Source of the DNA: Beijerinckiaceae bacterium
GTDB taxonomy: Bacteria; Pseudomonadota; Alphaproteobacteria; Rhizobiales; Beijerinckiaceae
Assembly (NCBI GenBank): GCA_022702195.1
Contig: JAKONB010000108.1
Span: 1 to 10,554, forward strand
Reading direction: 5' to 3'
Length of the DNA stretch: 10,554 nt
The notes beneath the pieces are model-generated. The model did not search any database and was not told the DNA's origin. It saw only the letters and a program-made list of their open reading frames with translations. This document shows, in pieces, positions 1-6,307 of this stretch (position 1 is the first letter of the stretch; each line of letters starts with the position of its first letter). A program made the position numbers and the translations under genes.

Positions 1-140
1 ATGTCGAGCGCCTTGCCCTGGGGAACGCCGTCGACGATGTCGAACAGCACGATGTCGCCCAGTTCCTTGAGGCCGGCGAGAAGGGCCAGGGTTCCGCCGA
101 TCTGGCCGGCACCGATGAGGGCGATCTTGCTGCGTGCCAT
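1..140 (-). CDS. mdh: malate dehydrogenase, N-terminal fragment (runs off window start)
   Basis: The reverse strand from position 140 encodes MARSKIALIGAGQIGG followed by a segment ending DIVDGVPQGKALD. This is the start of NAD-dependent malate dehydrogenase of the LDH-like type (MDH type 3), which interconverts malate and oxaloacetate in the TCA cycle in the cytoplasm. The visible 46 codons hold the Rossmann dinucleotide-binding loop GAGQIGG (residues 10-16) and the acidic end of the second strand (LFDIVDG) that selects NAD. The ATG at 138-140 is preceded by AAAGGAGG on the reverse strand (151-158), ten bases upstream, so the start is secure. The rest of the gene, with the catalytic His/Asp/Arg residues, lies outside the window. 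It is the first gene after a 367-base gap and probably has its own promoter. Confidence 0.93.
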   Translation of the reverse strand, partial: MARSKIALIGAGQIGGTLALLAGLKELGDIVLFDIVDGVPQGKALD

Positions 141-150
141 GTCGGGTCTG

Positions 151-158
151 CCTCCTTT
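151..158 (-). promoter_or_regulatory. strong Shine-Dalgarno site of mdh
   Basis: AAAGGAGG on the reverse strand, ten bases before the mdh ATG, is a near-perfect anti-16S match. It is stronger than any other ribosome binding site in this window and fits a highly translated central-metabolism gene. Confidence 0.85.
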
Positions 159-467
159 GAAACTCTGCGTTCGTAGCGCGTAGGGGTCGCGCCAGCGTGC
201 GTTGCGCCGGCTCGTTCGCGTCCGAAATTCTGCGCGGCTGTGTGGCCGAAAAGCACCGTGGCTTCAACCCGATGCGGCTTGGCCAAAGCGCCGGATCGCG
301 CAGGCAAGCCATTCGGGCACGCACACGACCAGCGCGGAAATCGCTGTGCTGCAAAGGTTTTAGGTGCGGTGCAGCGAGCCGGAAGGTCGCAATGACAGAA
401 CGCCGAACCTGTCAGTTTCACATTTTCGAGGGGGCGCCTCGGCGCGACCTGCAGCCCGAAAATGAGA

Positions 468-501
468 AGGGCGGGGTCGCGTCTGCCGCGAACCCCGCCC
501 T
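468..501 (-). terminator. intrinsic-type terminator of the TetR-family gene
   Basis: An inverted repeat begins 7 bases past the TetR stop codon. AGGGCGGGGT (468-477) pairs with ACCCCGCCCT (492-501), extended inward by CGCG/CGCG with one bulged A at 491 and a 5-base loop (482-486). On the reverse strand the hairpin is followed by TCTCATTTTC, a short T-rich tail. Stem strength, position and tail fit factor-independent termination that insulates mdh from read-through. Confidence 0.75.
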
Positions 502-507
502 GGTCTT

Positions 508-1029
508 TCAGAGCACCCCAGCGCGTAAGACTCGCTGGATGGCGTGGATCACGGCGCCGAAGCGCGCCTCGATCAGGTCTCGCGGCACGTCCGCGTCATG
601 CTGGATCGCGAGGGGATGCGTGAAGCGGTAGCTCGCGTCGAAGATGTAGGCGATGGCCCGCTCCCGGTCCCGCGCCGAGAAGATGCCGGAGGTGATTCCC
701 TCCTCGACCACCCGCTCCACGAGGCTGCGCAGGCGCACCCGGTGGCGCCGGGCGATGGGACGGGCCGCGACGGTGGCGTCCAGATGGACCGCGAACAGGT
801 TCGGTTCGTTGGCGAGCGCGTCCCGCTGCAGGGCTGCGAGGGCGACGAGCAGGCGCTCGATCTTGTCGTCGGCCGGATCGGGGGCGTCGGCGATGCCGGC
901 GAGCCGCGTCTCCACGTCCCGCAGCCAGCGTCCCGCCACGGCGTCGAGCAGCGCGTCCTTCGAGGGGAAGTACCGGTAGACGTTGGCGTGCGTCATGCCC
1001 GCCTCGGCGGCCACGGCGACCACCGTCAC
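508..1029 (-). CDS. TetR/AcrR-family transcriptional regulator (N-terminus uncertain)
   Basis: From the GTG at 1029 the product is 173 aa. It starts inside a TetR-type helix-turn-helix: AEAGMTHANVYRYFPSKDALL is the turn, recognition helix and the YFxSK(D/E)xL signature. The remainder is an alpha-helical ligand/dimer domain with no recognisable ligand class. Family members are usually about 190-220 aa and carry one more helix before this point. That helix is present in the same frame upstream (ADIRLLGIATEHLARLGPKRV, about 1030-1089), but the open frame back to a stop at 1372-1374 has no ATG, GTG or TTG. A neighbouring frame offers a GTG at 1139 followed by an Arg/Pro-rich TAPRPRGRPR stretch typical of TetR N-termini; one extra base in the G5 run at 1096-1100 would join the two into about 210 aa. 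The gene may therefore be frameshifted, mis-sequenced, or begun at an unusual codon. It is followed by a strong terminator. The target operon is unknown; gloB upstream and mdh downstream are only positional candidates. Confidence 0.8.
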   Translation of the reverse strand: MTVVAVAAEAGMTHANVYRYFPSKDALLDAVAGRWLRDVETRLAGIADAPDPADDKIERLLVALAALQRDALANEPNLFAVHLDATVAARPIARRHRVRLRSLVERVVEEGITSGIFSARDRERAIAYIFDASYRFTHPLAIQHDADVPRDLIEARFGAVIHAIQRVLRAGVL

Positions 1030-1431
1030 CCGCTTGGGACCAAGCCGCGCGAGATGCTCGGTGGCGATGCCCAGAAGGCGGATATCGGCTGAAACGGGGG
1101 CCCGAGCCTTGGCCGGCCCCGTGGCCTCGGCGCCGTCACGCGACGCGGCAGGCGGAAGACCCTCGATTCCCGGAAGGCTTACCTTGAGGCCGGGCTCGTC
1201 ATCCTTCGAGGATTCGGCATCCGACCTGAGGAACGGAAGTGGAAGGCGGGAAGAGGACAGGTGGTAGGGCGAGGCGGACCCCCATCGTTCCGAAAGAAGC
1301 GCCGGGACGCTTCCGGTTGACTCTGCGGTGTCCCCCCGGGAGCCCGCGTGCTCATGCAGCTTCGCTGCCGCTTACGTGTCGTATGTTCAAAATGATTTGA
1401 GAACGCAACAAATTTTTCCGTCTCAACACGC
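1030..1431. other. 402-base region between TetR gene and gloB
   Basis: The part next to the TetR gene (1030 to about 1139) appears to encode the missing TetR N-terminus in two different frames (see the TetR entry). The middle part (1140-1375) is GC-rich with no recognisable product on either strand. The part nearest gloB (about 1378-1445) is distinctly AT-rich against the surrounding sequence and holds a small palindrome and a weak promoter-like pair. No T-tailed hairpin follows the gloB stop; the small GCAGC-TTC-GCTGC hairpin near 1357-1369 has no T-tract. Confidence 0.5.
1382..1411 (-). promoter_or_regulatory. candidate promoter/operator of the TetR-family gene
   Basis: In an AT-rich island upstream of the TetR gene the reverse strand reads TTGTTG (1406-1411), an 18-base spacer, then AACATA (1382-1387). 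Within the spacer and touching the -10-like box is a 14-base palindrome, TCAAA-ATGA-TTTGA (1387-1400). Many TetR regulators bind a palindrome overlapping their own promoter, so this is a reasonable autoregulation site, but both boxes are weak matches and the assignment is inference. Confidence 0.22.
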
Positions 1432-2202
1432 TCAGAAACGATCTTTCCACGACCTTAGAGTGACGAACACATTCTCCGCGCTGGTACCTGCTGGCAGATC
1501 GACGCCCTGTGCCAGTTCTGGGCTTTCACTCCTCAGAAAGGGATTGGTGCGGCGCTCGTGAGCGAGAGTCGAAGGGATCAGGAAGCGGCCCTCGCGCTTG
1601 GCCTGCTCGGCTTCCGCGACACGCGCGCGCAGGGCCGCGTTGTTCGGGTCCGCGGCGAGGGCGAACTTGCCGTTCGACAGTACGTAGTCATGCCCGCTGA
1701 AGACTTGGGTCTCATCCGGCAGGGCTGAAAACCGTTGAAGCGAACGCCACAAGACTTCCGGCGGGCCTTCGAGGACGCGGCCGCAGCCGAGGGTGAACAG
1801 CGTGTCCCCCGCGCAGACGATGCCCGCCTGCTCGAACCAGTAGGTGATGTGGTCGCTGCAATGGCCGGGCGTCTCCCAGACCTGCGCCGTGAGCGACCCG
1901 ACGGAGACCGTATCACCCTCGCCCACCGCGACATCGACGCCGGGGATTTCGCCACCCGCCTTGCGCGGAGCGGTGACGCGGGCGCCGGTCTTCTCCTTCA
2001 CCTCCGGGATGCCGGCGATGTGGTCGCCGTGGCGGTGGGTGACGAGGATGTCGGTGAGGCGCCAGCCGGTCTCGTCGAGGGCCCTGAGGACCGGGCCCGC
2101 CTCCGGCACATCGATGGCGGCGCAGGCGCCGGTCTCCGAATCGTGGATCAGGACGCCGATATTGTCCGAGCGGCAGAGGAACGTCTTGACCTGCGCTGTC
2201 AC
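1432..2202 (-). CDS. gloB: hydroxyacylglutathione hydrolase (glyoxalase II)
   Basis: The product is 256 aa, the normal length for glyoxalase II, which hydrolyses S-D-lactoylglutathione to D-lactate and glutathione as the second step of methylglyoxal detoxification. It is a metallo-beta-lactamase fold protein: THRHGDH gives H56, H58, D60 and H61; H114 lies in TPGHCSDH; D133 in AGDTLFTLGCGRVLEG; H171 in FSGHDY. These are the seven binuclear-metal ligands. The C-terminal helical substrate-binding part ends with the typical ERRTNPFLR block (residues 216-224), which separates it from generic MBL hydrolases. I chose the GTG at 2200-2202 because AGGGAGAG lies a few bases upstream and the family N-terminus (xxVKTFLCRSDNIGVLI) begins there; the frame stays open to 2343, but the extra residues are not family-like. 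It is divergent from the methyltransferase at 2390. Confidence 0.93.
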   Translation of the reverse strand: MTAQVKTFLCRSDNIGVLIHDSETGACAAIDVPEAGPVLRALDETGWRLTDILVTHRHGDHIAGIPEVKEKTGARVTAPRKAGGEIPGVDVAVGEGDTVSVGSLTAQVWETPGHCSDHITYWFEQAGIVCAGDTLFTLGCGRVLEGPPEVLWRSLQRFSALPDETQVFSGHDYVLSNGKFALAADPNNAALRARVAEAEQAKREGRFLIPSTLAHERRTNPFLRSESPELAQGVDLPAGTSAENVFVTLRSWKDRF

Positions 2203-2332
2203 GTCCGCGTCTCTCCCTGCTGCCTCGCGGCCGATCCGGCCCAAGGCTCCGGTTGAAAAAGCGGCTTTCGCGCAGCGAGGTTCCGCCACGCCTTGCCGCG
2301 AGCCCTTCCCGCCACCATTGATGGCCCTGGAC

Positions 2333-2350
2333 GCGGGGCGCACGCCCCGC
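2333..2350. repeat. short GC-rich inverted repeat in the gloB/methyltransferase divergent region
   Basis: GCGGGGC (2333-2339) and GCCCCGC (2344-2350) form a 7-bp perfect stem around a 4-base loop. It lies about 40 bases before the methyltransferase ATG and 130 bases before the gloB GTG. There is no T-tract. It could be a leader hairpin or a protein-binding palindrome; in DNA this GC-rich it may also be chance. Confidence 0.35.
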
Positions 2351-2389
2351 CGGGATCAGCGGCAGCCTCCAGAAGCGCGTAGAACGGTC

Positions 2390-3124
2390 ATGCGCCTCGA
2401 CGTCAACGGCCTGAGGGCCTTCTATGCCACGCCCCTCGGCGCCACGACCCTCAGGGTCGTCGGCCGTTCGGTGCATGGCTTCCTCGGGTCGGTCTCGGGC
2501 CTGCGCGTCCTGGGGATCGGCTACGCGACCCCCTACCTCGCCCCCGTCCATTGCATCGCCGAGCGGACGCTCGCCTTCATGCCGGCCTCACAGGGGGTGG
2601 TGAATTGGCCGGGCTCCGGGCGCTCCTGCACCGCCCTCACCGACCCGACCATGATGCCCCTGCCCGAGGCGGCCATCGACCGGGTGATCCTCGTCCACGC
2701 GCTGGAATCGGTCGAGAGCCCGACCGAACTGCTTCAGGAGGTCTGGCGCACCCTCACGCCGGGGGGGCGGATGGTGCTGGTGGTGCCGAACCGGCGCGGC
2801 ATCTGGGCCCGGCGCGAGGCGACGCCCTTCGGCCACGGCCAGCCCTACAGCCGCTCGCAGCTCGGCCGGCTGATGCGCACCACGCAATTCTCCCCCGAGG
2901 GCTGGACCGAGGCCCTGTACATGCCCCCGGTGCAGAGCCGCCTGTGGCTGCGCACGGCCGGCGCCTGGGAGCGGATCGGCACCGGCATGTCGATGCCCTT
3001 CGCCGGCCTCCACGTGGTGGACGCCACCAAGCAGCTCTACCGCCCGGTGGCGGTCCGCAAGGTGCGCCGCGCGACCCGGCTGGCCCCGGCGCGCGTGCTG
3101 GTGCCGGCGCCATCCCCGGGCTGA
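2390..3124 (+). CDS. class I SAM-dependent methyltransferase of unknown substrate
   Basis: The product is 244 aa. A Rossmann-type methyltransferase core is visible: motif I region GLRVLGIGYATPYL (residues 37-50), the acidic and hydrophobic DRVILVHALE (97-106), and the post-motif LTPGGRMVLVVPNRRG (122-137), typical of class I methyltransferases of the Methyltransf_11 type. A well-defined second half follows (TPFGHGQPYSRSQL at 145-158, then TKQLYRPVAVRKVRR near the C-terminus). I recognise this arrangement as an uncharacterised family conserved in alphaproteobacteria, often next to gloB; the substrate is unknown. The ATG at 2390 has only a weak ribosome binding site. An in-frame ATG at 2321 would add 23 residues of Arg/Pro-rich sequence and is less likely. 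A G7 run (2761-2767) lies within the PGGR motif, and the frame is intact. Three tandem 16-base repeats cover its stop codon. Confidence 0.85.
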   Translation: MRLDVNGLRAFYATPLGATTLRVVGRSVHGFLGSVSGLRVLGIGYATPYLAPVHCIAERTLAFMPASQGVVNWPGSGRSCTALTDPTMMPLPEAAIDRVILVHALESVESPTELLQEVWRTLTPGGRMVLVVPNRRGIWARREATPFGHGQPYSRSQLGRLMRTTQFSPEGWTEALYMPPVQSRLWLRTAGAWERIGTGMSMPFAGLHVVDATKQLYRPVAVRKVRRATRLAPARVLVPAPSPG

Positions 3125-3163
3125 TCTTTGCCCGGGCTGATCCTTGCCTGGGCTGACCCCGCC
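3116..3163 (+). repeat. three tandem copies of a 16-base unit across the methyltransferase stop
   Basis: The unit CCGGGCTGATCTTTGC occurs at 3116-3131, again with one mismatch at 3132-3147, and in a diverged form beginning CTGGGCTGACC at 3148-3163. The first copy contains the TGA stop of the methyltransferase. The repeats fill most of the space before the marC start at 3200. This looks like replication-slippage duplication; no function is evident. Confidence 0.7.
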
Positions 3164-3199
3164 GGTGGCGTCGATGTCGTGCGAGAGTTGAACGAGACC

Positions 3200-3889
3200 A
3201 TGACGAATCCGATCGGTCCCGAGGCCGCGCTCCAGAGTTTCGTCCTCGCCCTGTCCAGCCTGTTCTCCATCGTGAACCCGGTGGGCTCGGCGCTGATCTT
3301 CGCGCAGGTGACGGCGGGGAACTCCCACCCCGAGCGGGTGGAATTGTCCAAGCGCATCGGCTTCTACGCCGCGCTGATCATGCTGTCGGCGCTCTGGGCC
3401 GGGGCGCCGATCCTCAACTTCTTCGGCGTGTCCCTGGCCGCCCTGCGCATCGCAGGCGGCCTGGTGGTGGCGGCCTCGGCCTGGACGCTGCTGACCGCGC
3501 CGGAGGCCCGCGAGGCGCGCAAGCAGGCCGAGGCGACCCGCGAAACCTCGAGCAACCTCGCCGAAATCGCGTTCTTTCCGCTGACGCTGCCCTTCACCAC
3601 CGGCCCTGGCACCATCGCGGTGGCGATCGCGCTGGGATCGAACCGGCCGGAGCCGGGGCCGGACCGTATCGGCTTCTACGTCGGCATGTCCGTGGCGGCG
3701 CTGGCCATCGCCGTGATGGTGCGGTTCGCCTACGGCTCGGCGGACCGGGTGGTCCAGCTGATCGGGCCGGTGGGCGCGCGGGTGCTGGGCCGGCTCTTCG
3801 CCTTCCTGCTGCTCTGCGTCGGAACTCAGATCACCGTGAATGGGATCACCGACGTGCTCGCGCCGCTGCTGGCGGGGACGGCGCGGTGA
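3200..3889 (+). CDS. MarC-family integral membrane protein
   Basis: The product is 229 aa with six hydrophobic segments at roughly residues 11-37, 53-75, 80-99, 123-146, 160-179 and 196-219, the expected MarC/UPF0056 topology and length. Family hallmarks are visible: NPVGSALIFAQ in the first helix, FPLTLPFTTGPGTIAVAIAL before and in the fourth, and GPVGARVLGRLFAFLL leading into GTQITVNGI near the C-terminus. MarC proteins sit in the cytoplasmic membrane; the name came from supposed multiple antibiotic resistance, which later work on E. coli did not support, and the transported substrate is unknown. I take the ATG at 3200, where family similarity begins; the frame is open back to 3128, but that part is translated repeat DNA. 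The ribosome binding site is weak. The gene follows the methyltransferase on the same strand after 75 bases, so cotranscription is possible. Confidence 0.9.
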   Translation: MTNPIGPEAALQSFVLALSSLFSIVNPVGSALIFAQVTAGNSHPERVELSKRIGFYAALIMLSALWAGAPILNFFGVSLAALRIAGGLVVAASAWTLLTAPEAREARKQAEATRETSSNLAEIAFFPLTLPFTTGPGTIAVAIALGSNRPEPGPDRIGFYVGMSVAALAIAVMVRFAYGSADRVVQLIGPVGARVLGRLFAFLLLCVGTQITVNGITDVLAPLLAGTAR

Positions 3890-3953
3890 GGAGCCCGAGG
3901 ACAGCTTCGGCTTGGCACGTCCGGCGGGAGACTGTACCCCGTCGCGGGTGATC

Positions 3954-3963
3954 GAGGAGGGGT
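3954..3963 (+). promoter_or_regulatory. ribosome binding site of dapB
   Basis: GAGGAGGGGT ends six bases before the ATG at 3970 and contains GGAGG nine bases before it, which fixes this start. Confidence 0.75.
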
Positions 3964-3969
3964 GAGGCG

Positions 3970-4767
3970 ATGCGGCTCGTGGTGGTGGGCGCCGACGGGC
4001 GCATGGGGCGGATGCTGATCCGCGCGGTGGCGGAGGCCGAGGGCTGCACCCTCTCGGGCGCCATCGAGCGCGAGGGCTCGGCGATCCTCGGCCAGGATGC
4101 CGGGACCCTGGTGGGCCTGGCGCCGTTGGGCGTCACGGTCACGGACGATCCGCTGCCGGCCTTCGCCGCGGCCGACGGCGTGCTCGACTTCACCGTGCCG
4201 GCCGCCACCAGCTTCTTCGCAGAACTCGCCGCGCAGGCCCGCATCGTCCACGTGGTGGGCACCACCGGCCTGGCCGAGGCGGATCTGGGCCGGCTCGCGG
4301 CGGCCGCGCACCATGCCCGCATCGTGCGCTCGGGCAACATGTCGCTCGGCGTCAACCTCGTGGCCGGCCTCGTGCGCAAGGTCGCGGCTGCGTTGGGCGA
4401 GGATTTCGACATCGAGATCGTCGAGATGCATCACCGGATGAAGGTGGACGCCCCGTCGGGCACCGCCCTGCTGCTGGGCGAAGCAGCGGCCGAGGGGCGC
4501 GGCGTGGCGCTCTCCGAGGCCCGGGTCTCCACCCGCGACGGCCATACCGGCGCCCGGCGCCCCGGCGATATTGGTTTCGCCACCCTGCGGGGCGGCACGG
4601 TGGTGGGCGACCACAGCGTTCTCTTCGCCGGCCCCGGCGAGCGCATCACCCTGAGCCACCACGCAGAGGATCGGGGCATCTTCGCCCGCGGCGCCGTGCG
4701 GGCCGCCCTCTGGGCCTTCGACAAGCCGCCGGGTCTCTACGGAATGGCCGACGTTCTCGGGCTCTGA
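3970..4767 (+). CDS. dapB: 4-hydroxy-tetrahydrodipicolinate reductase
   Basis: The product is 265 aa, the usual DapB length. DapB performs the NAD(P)H-dependent reduction to tetrahydrodipicolinate in the diaminopimelate pathway, supplying lysine and peptidoglycan precursors in the cytoplasm. The N-terminal nucleotide-binding loop is VVGADGRMGRML (residues 5-16), with VVGTTG at 95-100. The catalytic signature EMHHRMKVDAPSGTA (152-166) contains the active-site His pair H154/H155, K158 and the PSGT substrate loop. The C-terminal part, from RGGTVVGDHSV onward, has the family's GDH and LSHHAEDR blocks and ends in the FDKPPGLYGMADVLGL type tail. The start is supported by a good ribosome binding site. 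It lies 80 bases after marC and 110 bases before gpmA on the same strand. Confidence 0.96.
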   Translation: MRLVVVGADGRMGRMLIRAVAEAEGCTLSGAIEREGSAILGQDAGTLVGLAPLGVTVTDDPLPAFAAADGVLDFTVPAATSFFAELAAQARIVHVVGTTGLAEADLGRLAAAAHHARIVRSGNMSLGVNLVAGLVRKVAAALGEDFDIEIVEMHHRMKVDAPSGTALLLGEAAAEGRGVALSEARVSTRDGHTGARRPGDIGFATLRGGTVVGDHSVLFAGPGERITLSHHAEDRGIFARGAVRAALWAFDKPPGLYGMADVLGL

Positions 4768-4877
4768 TACGGCTCCGGTGCCCGAGCCCCGTTCATTGAC
4801 CATTCGGTTTGGGACGGGCAAGAGCCCCTCGGCGCTCCGTTGTTGCGCCGCACCATGACGCATAGGGATTGATCGCG

Positions 4878-5516
4878 ATGGAGCGTCTGCTCGTCCTCGC
4901 TCGCCACGGCCAGAGCGAGTGGAACCTCAAGAAGCTGTTCACCGGCTGGCGCGACCCTCAATTGACCGATCTCGGCGTCGAGGAGGCTCGCACGGCCGGC
5001 CGCTGGCTCAAGAGCCAGGGCTACGGCTTCGACGTCGCCTTCACCTCGAACCTGCAGCGGGCGCAGCGCACCTGCTCCCTGATCCTCGACGAGATGGGTC
5101 AGAGCGACATCGAGACGATCCGCAACGAGGCGCTCAACGAGCGCGATTACGGCGACCTGTCCGGCCTCAACAAGGACGATGCCCGCGAGCGCTGGGGCGA
5201 CGCGCAGGTGCATCAGTGGCGCCGGTCCTACGACGTGCCGCCCCCCGGCGGCGAGAGCCTGAAGGACACCGCCGCCCGCGTGCTGCCCTATTACATCCAG
5301 ACCATCCTGCCGCGCGTCATGGCCGGCGAGCGGGTGCTGGTGGCCGCCCACGGCAATTCCCTGCGCGCCCTGGTGATGGTGCTCGACGGCCTGACCACCA
5401 AGACCATCGCCAGCCTCGAGATCGCCACCGGCATCCCCCTGGTCTACACGCTGAAGGCCGACACCACGGTGGACAGCAAGGTGGTGCTGGAGCGCGACAT
5501 CGATAACCAGATGTGA
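4878..5516 (+). CDS. gpmA: 2,3-bisphosphoglycerate-dependent phosphoglycerate mutase
   Basis: The product is 212 aa and interconverts 3- and 2-phosphoglycerate in glycolysis and gluconeogenesis through a phosphohistidine. The catalytic RHG motif is ARHGQSEWN with H10; R61 in SNLQRAQRT, E88 in LNERDYGDL and the second histidine H158 in AAHGNSLRAL complete the active site. FTGWRDPQLT is a typical dPGM block. At 212 residues it is shorter than the E. coli enzyme (about 250), as is common in alphaproteobacteria. AGGGA at 4864-4868 precedes the ATG at 4878 by nine bases; an in-frame TTG at 4869 overlaps the useful spacing and is less likely. The gene ends in ATGTGA, whose GTGA is also the start of the alkB-like gene, so translational coupling is likely. 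Confidence 0.95.
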   Translation: MERLLVLARHGQSEWNLKKLFTGWRDPQLTDLGVEEARTAGRWLKSQGYGFDVAFTSNLQRAQRTCSLILDEMGQSDIETIRNEALNERDYGDLSGLNKDDARERWGDAQVHQWRRSYDVPPPGGESLKDTAARVLPYYIQTILPRVMAGERVLVAAHGNSLRALVMVLDGLTTKTIASLEIATGIPLVYTLKADTTVDSKVVLERDIDNQM

Positions 5517-6226
5517 CCGGGCGACCGGCCGTGGCCACGTCCGCGATGCCGCCCCGCGCCCCCGGCGGCATCGCGCTGGTTCCGGGATTGATCCATTACC
5601 CGGCCTATCTCGACCGGGCGGCGCAGGAGCGCTTGGCCCGGGAGGTCGCGGCGCTCGTCGCCGCGAGCCCGCTCTACACCCCCCGCATGCCCCGCACCGG
5701 CAAGCCCTTCTCGGTGCGGATGAGCAATGGCGGGTCCCTCGGCTGGGTCTCGGATGCGGGCGGCTACCGCTACCAGCCGCATCACCCCGAGACCGGGGCG
5801 CCCTGGCCGCCGATCCCCGCCACCGCGCTGGCGGCCTGGGAAGCGCTTGGCGCCTATCCGGCCCCGCCCGAGGCCTGCCTCGTCAACCTCTACGACGCGA
5901 CCGCCCGCATGGGCCTGCACCAGGATCGCGACGAGGCCGATCTGGCGGCGCCCGTCCTCTCCCTGTCGCTGGGGGCCACCGCCCTGTTCCGCTATGGCGG
6001 CCTGCGCCGCGGCGACCCGACCCTCTCGGTCCGGCTCCGGTCGGGTGACGCACTCGTGATGGGCGGTCCCGCGCGCCTGATCCACCACGGGATCGACCGC
6101 CTGCTGCCGGACGCGCCGGATCTTCTCGGCGACGCTGGCGGCGCGCTCGGCTTCCCGCCGCCCGGCACCCGGTGCAATCTCACATTGCGGCGGGTGAACC
6201 CGCCCGCGACGACCGGCGACGCTTGA
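5513..6226 (+). CDS. alkB: AlkB-like Fe(II)/2-oxoglutarate-dependent dioxygenase
   Basis: The product is 237 aa from the GTG at 5513. It matches the AlkB family, which removes methyl and other alkyl lesions (such as 1-methyladenine and 3-methylcytosine) from nucleic acids by oxidative dealkylation. The core is visible in order: NLYDATARMGLHQDRDE (residues 125-141) with iron ligands H136 and D138, LSLSLGATALFRYGG (149-163), SGDALVMGGPARLIHHG (177-193) with the third iron ligand H192, and RCNLTLRR (220-227) whose R220 and R226 correspond to the 2-oxoglutarate-binding arginines. FSVRMSNGG and GWVSDAGGYRY (66-87) fit the substrate-recognition lid of bacterial AlkB. The start overlaps the gpmA stop by four bases (GTGA); a GTG at 5531 or the ATG at 5546 are alternatives that keep the whole domain. 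No Ada-type regulator is nearby, so adaptive-response control is not visible. Confidence 0.9.
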   Translation: MTGRPAVATSAMPPRAPGGIALVPGLIHYPAYLDRAAQERLAREVAALVAASPLYTPRMPRTGKPFSVRMSNGGSLGWVSDAGGYRYQPHHPETGAPWPPIPATALAAWEALGAYPAPPEACLVNLYDATARMGLHQDRDEADLAAPVLSLSLGATALFRYGGLRRGDPTLSVRLRSGDALVMGGPARLIHHGIDRLLPDAPDLLGDAGGALGFPPPGTRCNLTLRRVNPPATTGDA

Positions 6227-6256
6227 CAGCGGGGAGGCGCGGGAGGACGCATCGCG

Positions 6257-6307
6257 TCGGGCCTGCCCGGAGCGGGGCCGACAAGGGCCGGCACGAGGCC
6301 CGATTTT
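6257..6307 (+). terminator. probable terminator after the alkB-like gene
   Basis: TCGGGCCT (6257-6264) pairs perfectly with AGGCCCGA (6296-6303), and TTTT follows at once (6304-6307). Inside, CCGG (6267-6270) can pair with CCGG (6288-6291). It lies 31 bases past the stop codon at 6226 and ends two bases before the GGAGA ribosome binding site of the next gene, so it could end the dapB-gpmA-alkB transcript or act as a leader attenuator for the exported protein. The internal loop is large, so folding stability is uncertain. Confidence 0.5.

Larger units (their letters stand above)
141..507. other. 367-base intergenic region between mdh start and TetR-gene end
   Basis: This stretch carries the mdh ribosome binding site at 151-158 and a strong hairpin at 468-501 just after the TetR stop. 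The rest (about 160-465) must contain the mdh promoter and leader. I see no convincing -35/-10 pair. The open plus-strand frame across 197-631 lacks a ribosome binding site, resembles no family I know and runs antisense into the TetR gene, so I do not call it a gene. Confidence 0.6.

Noticed and set aside
197..631. A 144-codon plus-strand frame across the mdh/TetR intergenic region
   Set aside because: It has no ribosome binding site or family resemblance, and it runs through the TetR terminator and into the TetR gene in antisense.
2761..2767. A G7 run inside the methyltransferase gene as a possible phase-variation tract
   Set aside because: Seven G is modest in this GC-rich context, the run encodes the conserved PGGR motif, and the frame is intact.
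4796..4824. TTGACC upstream of gpmA as a -35 box
   Set aside because: At 17-18 bases downstream the sequence is CAAGAG/AAGAGC, which is not a plausible -10 box.
4830..4850. CGGCGC/GCGCCG inverted repeat before gpmA
   Set aside because: The stem is only six pairs with a nine-base loop and no T-tract, too weak to call in DNA this GC-rich.
3826..4863. A 345-codon reverse-strand frame opposite dapB
   Set aside because: It is antisense to the clear dapB frame with compositionally biased sequence and no recognisable domain.
5444..6088. A 214-codon reverse-strand frame opposite the gpmA end and alkB-like gene
   Set aside because: It is low-complexity shadow sequence; the sense frames carry complete active-site motifs.
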